A stretch of DNA of 64,000 nt from Clarkia xantiana subsp. parviflora (GCA_036873135.1 JAPTYO010000009.1:36534756-36598755), one strand, 5' to 3'. Positions 1 through 11,826 are shown, counted from the stretch's first letter. Made by a program: numbers and translations. The notes: a model not told the origin generated them from the sequence alone.

Positions 1-261
1 TGTCAGAGACCAGTTGATGGAGAACTGCTCTTTCTCTCTGCGTCAATAACTGGCAGGGAGAGAGGACCGTTTATATTATTAACCCTTTAATCTGGTACGT
101 CCATCAAGTGACCAATTGAACGGTCTAGACTAAATACATTCCATAAAGACATATATTGATATAATATAATATAATACATTATTCAATATATCTATATTCA
201 TTAATATTATCTGGCCACATAATTAGAATATATATTGTAACATTAAATATATATTCTTACA
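1..261 (-). repeat. 3' LTR of the non-coding element, partial
   Basis: Matches 5604-5864 over the full 261 bases with two differences, in the TTATATTATT and CTGGCCAC stretches. The rest of this LTR lies left of the window. Confidence 0.85.
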
Positions 262-700
262 TTCTCCCACTTGGCCAGATAATCACATAAGTCTTACATC
301 TTTATGGAATAACATAAGGCGCGCGTAAAATCTAATCTTTCCGTTCATCATAATCACTTACATTCAATAATCTGTAAATGCGGGTTATGGCGGTCATACA
401 CTTATTTAAGCAGCATACTCCCTTCCATATACCACGACAGTTACATCTTATCAAATATAAGCCTGTAAGTAATATATATAAACACATTAGGGTCCGAGTA
501 AGGCTTTGCATAAGGTTTTCCCGTTATCATAAACATTAGGTGTACACAATCATAATTAACAGGAAAACATTGGAGTCAGAAACATATCATTGAGCTCAGA
601 GTGTCAAACATCATCATCATCATCAACTTTACGACTAAGACCCATTATTTGCATGCTTATTTAATGTCATTAGTTGTAAACATTCATTTAAATACATCAT

Positions 701-1234
701 TGTCAGCTTGGCCATTATGCTGACAGACACTCTTGTTTCTGAACTTTCTTCTTAACGACAATAAACTTTAATTCCATAAGTTTGCACCTTTAATGCTTGT
801 CGTTTTGACGAAGAAATAACTGTGGCGTTATTACGATAAATCTTCCAGCGACTTGGTAACGGTGTCGACAACCTCAAGCCCTGAAATAAGTCCCACAGTC
901 CTTAATGCATGATAAAACATGCTAAAACCTTACTTTACATTATTGATAACAACAGATAATTACCACTTTTCTATAATATTGCTCCAACACATAAAAGGAA
1001 CAAATAATTGAAAGTGGACTTTCAACTGTCACGATATCCCTTAAATCTGAATCTACACGAACATAAATGCATTTACATGTTCTTGTAGGTGCATTAGGAC
1101 TTTATTTGCAGCATTTGCAAATTATACTCCCTCTTTAAGATCATTTCAGTGTGAGCTTTCTGAGACAATCCAACTGTAACTGTGACTAGATTAAAATTTT
1201 AATTTAATCTTTGTCACATAAATTGTCTCTCACA
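701..1234. repeat. Hairpin cluster in the element interior, right-reading group 1
   Basis: Perfect inverted arms seen by eye: TGTCAGC 701-707 with GCTGACA 719-725. TTTCTTC 745-751 with GAAGAAA 810-816, enclosing AACGACAA 754-761 with TTGTCGTT 797-804 and AAACTT 763-768 with AAGTTT 778-783. GAGACAAT 1162-1169 with ATTGTCTC 1222-1229, enclosing TGTGAC 1181-1186 with GTCACA 1213-1218 and AGATTAAA 1188-1195 with TTTAATCT 1203-1210. The arms nest in order, as expected for extended stem-loops in a transcript. No function is known to me. Confidence 0.7.
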
Positions 1235-2744
1235 TTAACTTTCATCTTAACTCCAGAGAGAAATATAATGCATAATCATTTAAATGTGAGCAAGAAATAA
1301 TCAATTATACATGTAAAATATTTACATACTCCCACTAATCTTACGGTTCATACGACTCTAAAGTAACTTACTAAACCATTCGTGGGAAACATTTATTTTA
1401 TCCTATAAATTGATTTCTAAAATGACAATTCATTAATTGAGAAATATAAACTTCATAACATAATATATTGTGGGAATGAAACCGAAAAATTATTTACTAA
1501 TATCTGAATCCTACAAGTAAACCAACTTCCAGAATAACAAGTTTTCCTAATGTTATTCTAAATGATTTAACTTTATCAGATGATTATACTTTTCTTTCTT
1601 TATGAAGTATCATGTCTTTCGAACATTATCCCTTATGTTGAAATTTTCATTCAACTGATGGAACTATATTCTAATCCATGTGAATAATGTATTCATACAG
1701 ATAGACAATGTCTATCATTTACCATAATATCCACATCTTATTATTCAGACACTCCCACTAATTTCATTATTCTTAAGATTAACATAACTGGTTTCTACAA
1801 TTTTCGGACTTCAGTTAAGAAAGTAAATCTTTATACCCTTTGGATCTTTTAATGCTACTCCAGAGTAAACATTTCATTCAAGAATTCATTCTTTAATGTG
1901 GATCATAAACATTTACTTTACTTTTATTAGACAACCTCAAACATAACGGTGTCTTAACCAAGCTCCCTTCCAACGCACAGATCAATAAAAGGTTGGAATT
2001 GCCTTTATGGGATCTCAGACTTAACTCATACATCCACAACTTAATGTCATTAATGGGTAAAGAAGATTTACTTGTCTAACTCTTAACTGTAACTTTCAAA
2101 GTCCGTTTATATTTCCCACAATACTATTTTCATAAATGTATAACATAGTATATACAAATATATGACATGTTCTTTTGATGAGTCTTACTAATGAACTAAA
2201 TGTCATATCATACTTTTATACATTTCTCATGAAAGTCACCACACATAAAGACATTATAAGTTTTCACGTTTCTATCTAATAGCTTACTTTTCATCAAGAA
2301 AATCACTCAGCAAACAGATATAGTCATGACATGAATAACACTAATAAGCTTAAATTCATAAGTGCAAGAATATATACAATTATCCCACTATTCTTGACAC
2401 TTATTAATTTTCCGTATAAATAATCATGCAATAAGCGAGATATACGAAATATTACATTTTATTCATGTATGAAAAACAATTGCACTAACCTTTTAGCAGC
2501 ACTCCTTTATGCATGGTTGACATGTGACTTCCTTATTCTTCACAAACATACGAGCTAACCCAATATCACATAATGAACACCTTGTAGTGCTCTCATAAAT
2601 ATTGAGTTGTCTCTAGTCATCCTTAAGGTCTTTAATCTTGCTCCATAAGTTAGCCAACTCAAACTTCTACAAACTTTACAACTCAAATCTTAGAGATTGT
2701 AGGTTTGTACATACGAGTGACTTATTACATAACTTGTACTTTAA

Positions 2745-2977
2745 TCCACAAACTTCGTAAATTTCTTTATTTATTGTTTGTGGAATAAACCAAAATTATT
2801 CGCATTAACTTAAGATTTACTCTGTTATATCGTGTTTATACTTTATGATTTGACTTTCTACTTAAGTTGTGTACCCATAAGGATACTGTTTAATTGTGTT
2901 AAGTCAGGATCTAGTAAGTTTAGTGGAACCTGACTTACACGATTTAGAAAGTCAAACCTATTAAACACAATAACAGA
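2745..2977. repeat. Long nested hairpin in the element interior
   Basis: TCCACAAAC 2745-2753 pairs with GTTTGTGGA 2776-2784. A larger stem follows: TCTGTTAT 2821-2828 with ATAACAGA 2970-2977, GTGTTTA 2832-2838 with TAAACAC 2962-2968, a perfect 12-base pair of arms 2849-2860 with 2945-2956, and AAGTCAGG 2901-2908 with CCTGACTT 2929-2936. All pairs nest without crossing over 157 bases. Confidence 0.75.
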
Positions 2978-3064
2978 ACATACATGCGAATTAACTATAA
3001 TAGCTGCAAATTACATACTTACTCATTCATAAAATAAGCTAATAAGAATCAGCTAATCATTTAA

Positions 3065-3983
3065 AGTATATCATAATCGACCTTTGGGCAACAACTATAA
3101 TATACTATCATTAAGTAAATGCCAATTAGTAAATAAACTATTATAGATTCAGATAATCAATAAGAGTATATCATAGTCGACCTTTGGGCAACGACTACAA
3201 TACACTAATCTTAATTAAATGCCATAACATTATTTGGAAATCATCAAAGTATACTATAACCGACCTTTGGGCAACGACTATAGCACACAAATCTTAATTA
3301 AATTCCATAGTATTATTGGACAATTAAAGAAAATCTCCAGTTAAATATACAAGTTATCTTTGGATATACAAATATATAGAACCAAAAGATCTTAATTATC
3401 CCATCATGTTTACAAGTTATAGAAAGCGATTCACCTTTGGACAAATCCTAAAATTCTAGTAACCTGTAAGTGTCAATTTATCCAATCATGTATACAGTAA
3501 TAGGCATTTCATTATTATCATGGATAAATGACAATTATATTATATGCATGAAACAAATAAACATTCTAGATTAGTCACTTTGGCAACAATAATTTACTTA
3601 AAATACAAGTTCATGCATATAATTATTGATCTTTACGTAGACATTACTATTATATTATACGCATGAATCGAATAAACATTCTAGGTTAGCCACTTTGGTG
3701 ACAATAACCTACTTAAATTATATGTTCATGCATATAATAATTGATTTTCTTTAGGCATGACAACACATTCTAGTTCTGTCACTTTGGTGACTAGAAACAA
3801 ACCATAAAGTCATGTTGATAGTAATGTCTCATTAAACCATAACATTATCATTCTAGTTCAATCACTTTGGTGATTAGAAACTAACTATAAAGTCATGATG
3901 ACCGTAAATGCCCATTCATGCATAACGTTAATATTCTAGTTCAATCACTTTGGTGATTAGAAACTAACTGTAAAGTCATGCAT
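3065..3983. repeat. Degenerate tandem array of stem-loops with a CTTTGG apex
   Basis: Units centred near 3085, 3185, 3268, 3435, 3578, 3690, 3785, 3865 and 3950 share a CCTTTGGGCAA or CACTTTGGTGA core flanked by inverted arms. Examples: AGTATAT and ATATACT around the first (3065-3106); TAGTCG and CGACTA around the second (3165-3206); a perfect 14-base pair of arms 3539-3552 with 3610-3623; CATGAC 3756-3761 with GTCATG 3809-3814. Spacing is about 80-100 bases. The core is conserved while the arms differ between units but still pair. Confidence 0.7.
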
Positions 3984-4718
3984 ATAGGCTTTAAAGTAAT
4001 ATTTCAATAACTAAATATAACCCGATCTCATAATGGTTATCATGACATTATTGAAACATTACTAAAAAACATTAGGTTTGGCTAAAATAAAATTTAGCCC
4101 ATAAAATAATGGTTTTACACCATAAAAACTATAATTTTCCTTAGTTATCAGCGGAAGCAATTAGCAAGGAAATTAAAACAAGTAATCTTTCATGCAATAT
4201 GCATTTTCATGCTTAAGTCAAACATACAAAATCTTTCATTGTTGAAACATAATCAACATTTAACTTAAATATTAGAACCACATAATCTAATATGCCATTC
4301 ATTCACCACTCATGCATAAATAACAACATCATCATACTTTAGAATTCATAAACACATGCATGAGAGTTTCAATTGACTACCAATAACATACCCTAAATTC
4401 ATCATTCATGTGTTTATTCAGACCATTATAAACATGAGATTCTAATCAACCTTAAGACACATAATGAACGAAATAGGTAAACTCTAATTTGATCACTTTA
4501 GGAACCACTATCAGGATACTATACATGCTAGTACATGTTGTTCTTAAACTGATCTAGCATAATATCATCATGAGTTGTATAAGGGAGAGTATACATACGT
4601 GAAATTCTGAAAGCCCTCCACTTAGCGGATTCGCAGATACGTGATCATTTTCATCCACGTGATGTCCTTGTAAAGCCAGTCATAATGTAGAGGATTTATC
4701 ACATATTACATGGTGGAT

Positions 4719-5033
4719 TCATAACCGTAGTAATCTATCTCTTCTCCCGGATCGAACCACTCGGGAGATAAATCGAGATGCAACTCCTCGCTCTCCCCAA
4801 TGCCATGAATACTCGATTTGCACCTTGATGGTGTCGAAGGGTGTAATCCACCAGGCCACTACCAGTTGGGCGAACCACAGACAGTTCCGTAATTTGAAAA
4901 CCTTCGTAAAATCCTCATGTTGAAGAAGGGGAATGAGGACTTGTTCCCGACTGACAAGACAATATTCATGTCCTCTCCCACAGTCCCAAGGGCACCCGGT
5001 TGATTCAACCGGTACATAACCAGATGAAGACAA
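4719..5033 (-). other. Small open frame near the 5' end of the non-coding element
   Basis: A 104-codon frame begins about 390 bases after the primer site in element orientation. It is rich in Trp and Cys and contains no motif I recognise; it does not resemble gag. It may be a chance frame in the most GC-rich part of the element. I list it because it is the longest frame in 5.2 kb and lies where gag would start. Confidence 0.2.
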
Positions 5034-5420
5034 GAAACAAATTCATGAGAAATTTAATCAAACAATTCCAATCATTATGCAAGCAGCATAAATCACTACA
5101 CCAAGAAGAATCCCCTTGATCTCCACAGGAAAAGAATTCGTCAAGAAACGAATTTAGCGAAACCATCTTAAAACTTGCCGTGGAAAAGACCACATGAAAT
5201 TGGGAAACACACGCATATATTCAACAGAGCAGATTGAACCATTCAAATTGAGTAAATCAATTAAATATAAATCAACCATCACCCTACAAAACCCTCATGT
5301 TTAACAATTCCCCAATTACCGATTACGAAGTATCAAGATCCTCATTAAAGAAGATAGATGAGAGTAAACCTTAAACCGTGATGATCAATAATCCAACATA
5401 AAGGCATGATCAACAACACA

Positions 5421-5433
5421 GGCTCTGATACCA
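5421..5433 (-). other. Primer binding site of the non-coding element
   Basis: GGCTCTGATACCA on the plus strand, two bases inside the LTR. Its complement is the initiator-Met tRNA type primer site used by many plant Copia elements. It fixes the element's orientation as minus. Confidence 0.8.
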
Positions 5434-5435
5434 CA

Positions 5436-5864
5436 TGTAAGTTTTACAAACCCTAATTGCCAGGATCTTGATCATGCTTTATGAGGGAAAAGATATAGAG
5501 AGGAATGACTTACCTGGTCTTGATCTCAATTCCTCCGATCTTCCTAGACTGTCAATTCGCTTCTCTGTGGAACGGTTCTACTTCTCTCCCTTGTCCATCA
5601 TTCTGTCAGAGACCAGTTGATGGAGAACTGCTCTTTCTCTCTGCGTCAATAACTGGCAGGGAGAGAGGACCGTTTATAATATTAACCCTTTAATCTGGTA
5701 CGTCCATCAAGTGACCAATTGAACGGTCTAGACTAAATACATTCCATAAAGACATATATTGATATAATATAATATAATACATTATTCAATATATCTATAT
5801 TCATTAATATTATCTGACCACATAATTAGAATATATATTGTAACATTAAATATATATTCTTACA
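5436..5864 (-). repeat. 5' LTR of the non-coding element (429 bp)
   Basis: Bounded by TG at 5436 and CA at 5864 on the plus strand, with the short inverted ends TGTAAG and CTTACA. Its last 261 bases match positions 1-261. It is followed on the right by an (AT)n tract at 5865-5880 that blurs any target duplication. Confidence 0.85.
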
Positions 5865-6198
5865 ATATATATATATATATGAGATGTCATTTTCAGACCT
5901 AATAATACAAAATGATAGTCAGACATAATGAATTGTTGGATGAAAAAAGAGTAGTTGTGTTGTTTGTAATTATATTAGTAATAAATAATAAGTTTAGTCT
6001 AAGTTACAGCACGTCCGTCCCACTTGGACTTGTGGATCATGTTTTATGGCTGTTGTATAAATGAAATAGTTATTTAATCTTTATTACACGACTCTTTGAA
6101 GATGATTGATATAGTTAATTATCGGTGCTACAAGGAAATTACAAAATTGGATACATAGTTACTAATAAATAAATAAATAAAAGTATGAAAATTAAAAG
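5865..6198 (+). other. Probable 3' part of lipoxygenase intron 1
   Basis: AT-rich, no start of a lipoxygenase reading frame. A TACTAAT branch-point match at 6160-6166 lies about 32 bases before the AG at 6197-6198. An in-frame stop at 6186-6188 bounds the following exon, so the exon must begin after it. It starts with an (AT)n run directly against the LTR element. Confidence 0.55.
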
Positions 6199-9100
6199 TG
6201 TTGGTGGTTAAATGGGGGGCAGGAAATGGAGATAAAATAGGGAAGGCAGCGTATATAGAGAAATGGATAACAAAGAGGAGCCCGTTGAGAGGCAGCGATA
6301 CGGAATTTGGGGTGAATTTCGAGTGGGACGAGAAGATGGGGGTACCGGGTGCATTCATCATCAGAAACCACCACCACTCCCAGTTCTACCTCCGCTCCCT
6401 CACCTTGGACCATGTCCCTGGCCACACCGGACCCATTACATTCATATGCAACTCTTGGGTTTACCCTACCCACCGTTACAACTACGACCGTGTCTTCTTC
6501 TCTAACAACGTAATCTACACTATATCTACACTTTATTTATATGCATCCATCTCTTTCTTTCTCTTTCTTTCTTCAGCTATTAATCAATTTATGTATATAT
6601 GCAACAGTGTTATCTTCCGAACCAAACACCCGAGCCACTACGGCGATACAGGGAAGAGGAACTCCGCAATCTACGTGGGGACGGTTTGGATGATCGTGAG
6701 TTCAACGAGTGGGACAGAGTTTACGACTATGCTTACTATAACGACCTTGGAAGTCCCGATAAAGGACCCGATTATGCACGTCAACTTCTCGGCGGATCCA
6801 ACGACTTCCCCTATCCTCGTCGAGGAAAAACCGGTCGAAAACCAAATGAAGCAGGTGAATATATATATATATGTCTCACTCAACTTAGCATATATCTATG
6901 TATGTACGAGGGAAGTAATTATGTTAATGTTTTTATTGGTTTCCAGATACAAAATCAGAAAGCAGACTCCCTCTTCTCAGTCTAAACATCTATGTTCCCA
7001 GAGATGAGCGCTTCTCTCACATTAAATTCTCGGATTTCCTAGCATATGCTGCAAAATCGTTGGGTCAAATCTTGATCCCCGAGATTGCATCCCTTACCGA
7101 CAAAACCATCAACGAATTTGACAGCTTCAAAGATGTGTTTACCCTCTATGAAGGTGGCATCAAGATCCTGGATAAACCCATGGCCGATAAGCTCAAGGAC
7201 TGTATTCCGTTGGAATTGTTCAAGGAACTCATTCGTAATGACGGTGAGCGACTCTTCAAGTTCCCCATGCCCGATGTCATCAAAGGTGGTTAATTATTTC
7301 TCATTACTCACTGACTAATTTATTGTTTAGAGATATATATATACTCACTCACTCACCTACTTTGTTTGCAGAAAGTAAAACAGCATGGAGAACAGATGAA
7401 GAGTTTGGTAGAGAAATGCTCGCCGGAGTTAACCCTGTTATCATCCGTCGACTCCAAGTAAACCCTAAACCTGTTATCAAAGATTCACCTAGTTTGTTTT
7501 TTGTTTACAAAAAAAAAGAAAAAAAGAGAGAGAATTTTCTTATAATATGAATATATTCTGCAGGAATTTCCTCCGACGAGCAAATTGGACCCGAAAGTTT
7601 ACGGCAACCAAAACAGTTCAATTAGGGGGGAGCATATCGAGATGAACATGAACGGGATGTCCGTAGAGGATGCGATTCAGAACAAGAAGATGTTCATATT
7701 AGATCATCACGATGCATTGTGGCCTTACTTGAGACGGATAAACAGAACCACCACGAAGATGTACGCCACCCGGACTCTTTTGCTTCTCCAAGACAATGGA
7801 ACCCTAAAACCCCTGGTTATCGAGCTGAGCAAACCACACTCACAAGGTGAATCCCACGGTGCCGTCAGCCAAATCTTCACTCCGGCCAAAGATGACGGAA
7901 CGATCGAGGGCTCAGTCTGGCAGCTTGCCAAAGCTTATGTTGCAGTGACCGACTCTGGATACCATCAGCTCATCAGCCATTGGTTGAACACTCATGCTGT
8001 GATCGAGCCGTTCATCATTGCCACAAATCGACAGCTGAGTGTGCTCCATCCGATATATAAGTTACTCCATCCCCATTTCCGGGACACCATGAACATAAAC
8101 GCCTTAGCACGCCAGATTCTCATCAACGCAGGTGGTGTGCTGGAGAGGACTGTTTTTCCTGGAAAGTACGCCATGGAGATGTCTGCTGTTATCTACAAGG
8201 ATTGGGTTTTTACTGAGCAGGGACTACCAGCTGATCTTCTCAAAAGGTAGGTGATTCATTTTCATTAACAATATAATAAAATTAACGAAACACCAGTATC
8301 AACACAAACAAAACCTAGGATAGGACACGTATTAGTAACAGATACTATGATTAGTTTTTTAACCTTTTTTAAATTATAATTAACAAATAACTAGAGTTGA
8401 TTAATTGTGCAATGATTTTTCAGGGGGGTTGCAGTTCGAGATGAGAGTTGTGAGCACGGCCTTAGACTTCTAATTGAGGATTACCCGTTTGCAGTGGATG
8501 GGCTTGAGATCTGGTCCGCAATTGAGACCTGGGTCCATGACTACTGCTTGATCTACTACAAAGGGGACGACTCGGTTCGAGATGACAGTGAGCTGCAATC
8601 ATGGTGGTCAGAGATCATCAACGTTGGCCATGGTGACAAGAAAGACGAGCCGTGGTGGCCGAAGATGCACAGCGTCACCGAGCTCATAGATACGTGCACT
8701 ACCATCATATGGACCGCTTCTGCACTCCATGCAGCTGTCAACTTTGGGCAGTACCCTTATGCAGGTTACCTCCCAAACCGACCGACCGTGAGCCGACGGT
8801 TCATGCCCGAACCAGGTATAAGGGAATAGATATATTTCAATATAGTGTTTATTATATATTCAACCTTAAATATACATACATTTTGATTCATTCTTGTATA
8901 CTAGGGACGGATGAATATACAGAGCTCGGGTTGAACCCCGATGTGGCATTCCTGAAGACGATCACTGCTCAGTTCCAGACGCTGCTGGGTGTGTCCCTGA
9001 TTGAGGCCTTATCGAGGCATTCAAGTGATGAGGTGTATCTGGGGCAGAGGGATGACTCTGCTGAGGAATGGACGGCGGACGATGAACCGAAGCAGCGGTT

Positions 9101-9287
9101 CAAGGAATTTGGGGGGCGGCTAAGGGAGATTGAGAATAGGATAATTGAGATGAACAAGGATAATCGATGGAGGAATCGGGTGGGACCAGTAAATGTGCCA
9201 TATATGTTGCTCTATCCAAATACTTCCGACTACACTAAACAAGGGGGACTCACTGGTAAGGGAATACCTAATAGTGTGTCTATTTAA
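6199..9287 (+). CDS. LOX: 9-lipoxygenase (linoleate 9S-lipoxygenase type), 5' exon missing
   Basis: Non-haem iron dioxygenase that adds O2 to linoleic or linolenic acid, the entry step to 9-oxylipins; cytosolic type, since these proteins lack a transit peptide. Seven exons are visible: 6199-6509, 6608-6854, 6947-7285, 7372-7457, 7564-8246, 8424-8815 and 8905-9287, all with GT-AG introns and one continuous frame of about 812 residues. Full-length relatives have about 860-880, so roughly 50-70 N-terminal residues are absent. The first exon holds the second half of the PLAT/LH2 domain; the lipoxygenase domain starts at [10 protein letters not shown]. Iron ligands are His codons 7978-7980 and 7993-7995 (SHWLNTH), His 8728-8730 and Asn 8740-8742 (LHAAVN), and the C-terminal Ile 9282-9284 (NSVSI). 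A Thr-Val pair in [10 protein letters not shown] is of the 9-specific kind. Whether exon 1 survives left of the LTR element cannot be seen. Confidence 0.93.
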
Positions 9288-10480
9288 TTTTAATCTCTTC
9301 ATTATGTATATGGTATTGGAGATTACAAGTTTTAGAGAGATGATAATTAATTATTGGATTGACTAAACAGTGTATCCTATATGCTTTTCTAATAAAGAGT
9401 GAGTGGGTAGCAGCTGCAAGTTCGTCGTGTAAAATGCCATATATATAGTTCCATCCATTTGGCTATTAGTTTCAATGGAAAAGGAGACATGCAATCAACC
9501 AATCTATAACTTCCTCCTACACGTGTCTTCCAAGTAATTTTTTTTTGTCTATCCAAATAAATTTCATCTACTTTATTTACAATGTAAATGTCCTTAGTTA
9601 ATGAGACGAAAACTGCAATCAAAGTTTATCACCGAGATTTTCAACTTCGCTCCCAAAGTCGACTTTTACTTCCCTAACCTATACAAGGAGAGTGGACGAT
9701 AACGAAAGGAATACAAAGTCCTAACTACATCATTACACAAGCTACCATTCCATCTATCTTATCAGTCGAGTCGATCCGATTCCTTCATCTTAATATTAGT
9801 ACTATGGGTTATATTCATGCCGACTTTTCTTACAAATTCAGGCATTGAAGACCAACTCCATATTTAAATCAGGATTTATCTTTCACACAACCATATGCAT
9901 ACAAATCTGTATTATTAGTAGGAAATCATATCCAAATACAGTTATGATCCAGTGATTTATGTTTAATCAAAACAGTCATTGCAGAATTACCTTGAAGACT
10001 TTTACTTCACCTCATCTTTCAATTTGTCAATGCATACGAACAAATACTATTTTAAGATCGATCGGATGATTTCTGAGAACGAAACCCTAACTAGGTGCAG
10101 AGAAGAGAGAAAAGGGCAGGAGACTGAGAGTCAACAACTGCGGTTCATCGGGGGTGTTCCTTCTAATGGACACCCTCACCTCCTAACCTAGACTATATAC
10201 TAACTATTACACCCTAAACAATAAAAGAAGGAACATGGAGGCCCTCCAAAAATTACAACAAGGACCCCAAAGAAACACAACAACCAACAAAACACCTAAC
10301 AAAATCTAACCAACTATTTAGAAAACAAACAAACGCTCTAAACTTTCAGCTTGGACTATGACAGTCCTTAATAATTCCCCTCAAGGCGAAAGTGATACAA
10401 ACTGACAAAAACAACCAACCAAACAAAAAATACATAACAAAACAAACTAGATATTCTTAAGCTTCAACCTGGATCCTATT
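9288..10480. other. Lipoxygenase 3' flank and intergenic sequence
   Basis: Probably begins with the lipoxygenase 3' UTR; an AATAAA occurs near 9391. I see no gene further on. A 70-codon frame at 9979-10191 has no recognisable content. The part from about 10200 may include remains of the LTR of the Copia relic that follows, but I could not place its ends. Confidence 0.4.
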
Positions 10481-10800
10481 CTTGATCACCACGTTGTGAC
10501 TCCCCCTTGCTGAAGATGTTCTTCATCTCCACCAACTCACATAACTTTTCATGTCTCTTTCAGGCCAATGACTTGGTGAAAAGGCCAGTTGGTTGATCCT
10601 CAATTCCTATATGCTGAAGTTGAATAACATGCTAAAGTAATTTATCCCTTACAAAGTAATAGAAAAATTCTACGTGTTTAGTTCTTTCATGAAAAAACTG
10701 GATTGTTAGCAATCTTAGTGGCAGTAGTACTAACACAATGCAAAACACTAGTCTGCTTTTTATCAAAAACCTAGTTCTTTCAAAAGATTCCTAAGCTAAT
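10481..10800 (-). pseudogene. Ty1/Copia RNase H relic
   Basis: Read on the minus strand with frame changes, it gives NNPVFHERTKHVE-like and EDQPTGLFTKSLA-like stretches, the end of the Copia RNase H domain; the first is broken by a frameshift within HERTKH. A purine-rich stretch follows near 10500, where the polypurine tract is expected. Only the 3' tail of pol remains and it is degenerate, so this is an old fragment. Confidence 0.75.
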
Positions 10801-11301
10801 ATGAACCTGATTATCGTAATGTTGAACCAGGATTGCCACAACTACCTTTACTACCCATTATTCCCAGTGGGAGTGATCCGACAAACTTGGTTCCAGATCC
10901 TAGTGATCGAGGAATTCATCTTGGAAATAAAAATCCGATACCGAGAAGTCTTCAAAGGAAAACTGTTGGTTATGGTTCAAGCACTGCTCTTGTACCCATT
11001 AGAAGAAATGCTCTGATAAGAGACATTATTCCGAGTGGGAGAGACGTTAAGACTCAAAGACGGGATAAACAAGCCTAGACGAAAGTCAAAGTTTTGACCG
11101 TTAACCAGCGCGAAAATGGCGCATCTCTCAGATGCGCCCTTAAAATGGCGCATCTGAGAGTTGCGGCGTTGGGTATTTTTGAGTTATGGACCAAGTTTCC
11201 CCTTGTTTTTGTGTTTGAGTTTCAAAAAGTGGGCAATTGGGTGATTTTTCCCCTCTTCTTTTGGGTAAGTGAGTAAGCGCCACCATTATACAAAAAAAAA
11301 A
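10801..11301. other. Unassigned stretch with a short hairpin
   Basis: An 81-codon frame at 10833-11078 (+) is Pro-, Ser- and Arg-rich and unrecognised. Just after it GGCGCATCT 11118-11126 and AGATGCGCC 11130-11138 form a perfect hairpin, and the first arm recurs at 11147-11155. Nothing else is supported. Confidence 0.3.
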
Positions 11302-11826
11302 GGGAAAACAACATAAATGGTCTCCAAACTTTTTCTGTCACTGTCCTTGAACTTTATTTTTTTTTTCTATTGATGTATTTGAACTCGTCAAATCCATTCT
11401 GTTATAGTCTCATCGTTAAATTTTACTGTTAATTGTGGTGATTAGATTTTGATTAAGAAAAAAAATATTAATATGGACATGCTGACGTGTCATTGTTTAT
11501 GGCCACATCATGTTTAGTGCCTTCCAGTTTCATGTTCTTTTGTTTTTTTATAGTTTTTTTCCTTTATTTATTCATTTATTTATTTTCTAGTTACTGGTAT
11601 ATATTAAAAAATATAATGTGACCCTAAACATTACATGTCAGCTTGTCCATGTTATCAATTTTTCATCTAATTAGCGCTTTATCACCATAATTAATAATAA
11701 AACTTAACAACATGACTATAACATAATGAGTTTTATGAGTTCAAGTATCTCAATAGGAAAAATTAAAGTTCAAGGACATAGATAAAAAAATGTGTAAAGT
11801 TCGAGGACCATTTGTGTTGTTTTCCC
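11302..11826. mobile_element. Fold-back (long terminal inverted repeat) element, 525 bp
   Basis: Begins GGGAAAACAACATAAATGG and ends with the near-complement. The two arms stay alignable for about 150 bases each, with scattered mismatches and small gaps. There is no coding frame. The left flank is an A-run and I found no convincing target duplication, so the superfamily is open; the long arms suggest a Mutator-like or other fold-back MITE. Confidence 0.7.

Larger units (their letters stand above)
1..5864 (-). mobile_element. Non-coding LTR retrotransposon (LARD-like), left end outside window
   Basis: The terminal 261 bases (1-261) recur at 5604-5864 with two mismatches by eye, so these are young LTRs. 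The full LTR at the right is 5436-5864 and has TGTAAG/CTTACA ends. Next to it the plus strand reads GGCTCTGATACCA (5421-5433), the complement of the TGGTATCAGAGCC primer site typical of plant Copia elements, so the element runs on the minus strand. At the other end a purine tract (read on minus, GTGGGAGAA) abuts the LTR at 262. The 5174-base interior has no gag, protease, integrase or RT; its longest frames are 104 and 62 codons near the 5' end. This matches large retrotransposon derivatives, which depend on enzymes of other elements. The 3' LTR is cut by the window edge, so the target duplication cannot be checked. Confidence 0.85.

Noticed and set aside
6198..7007. 269-codon frame through the first lipoxygenase introns
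   Set aside because: It starts in the exon but reads through the intron at 6510-6607 and leaves the lipoxygenase frame; the spliced model explains the region better.
10833..11078. 81-codon frame rich in Pro, Ser and Arg
   Set aside because: No domain or splice context; probably a chance frame or an unrecognisable relic.
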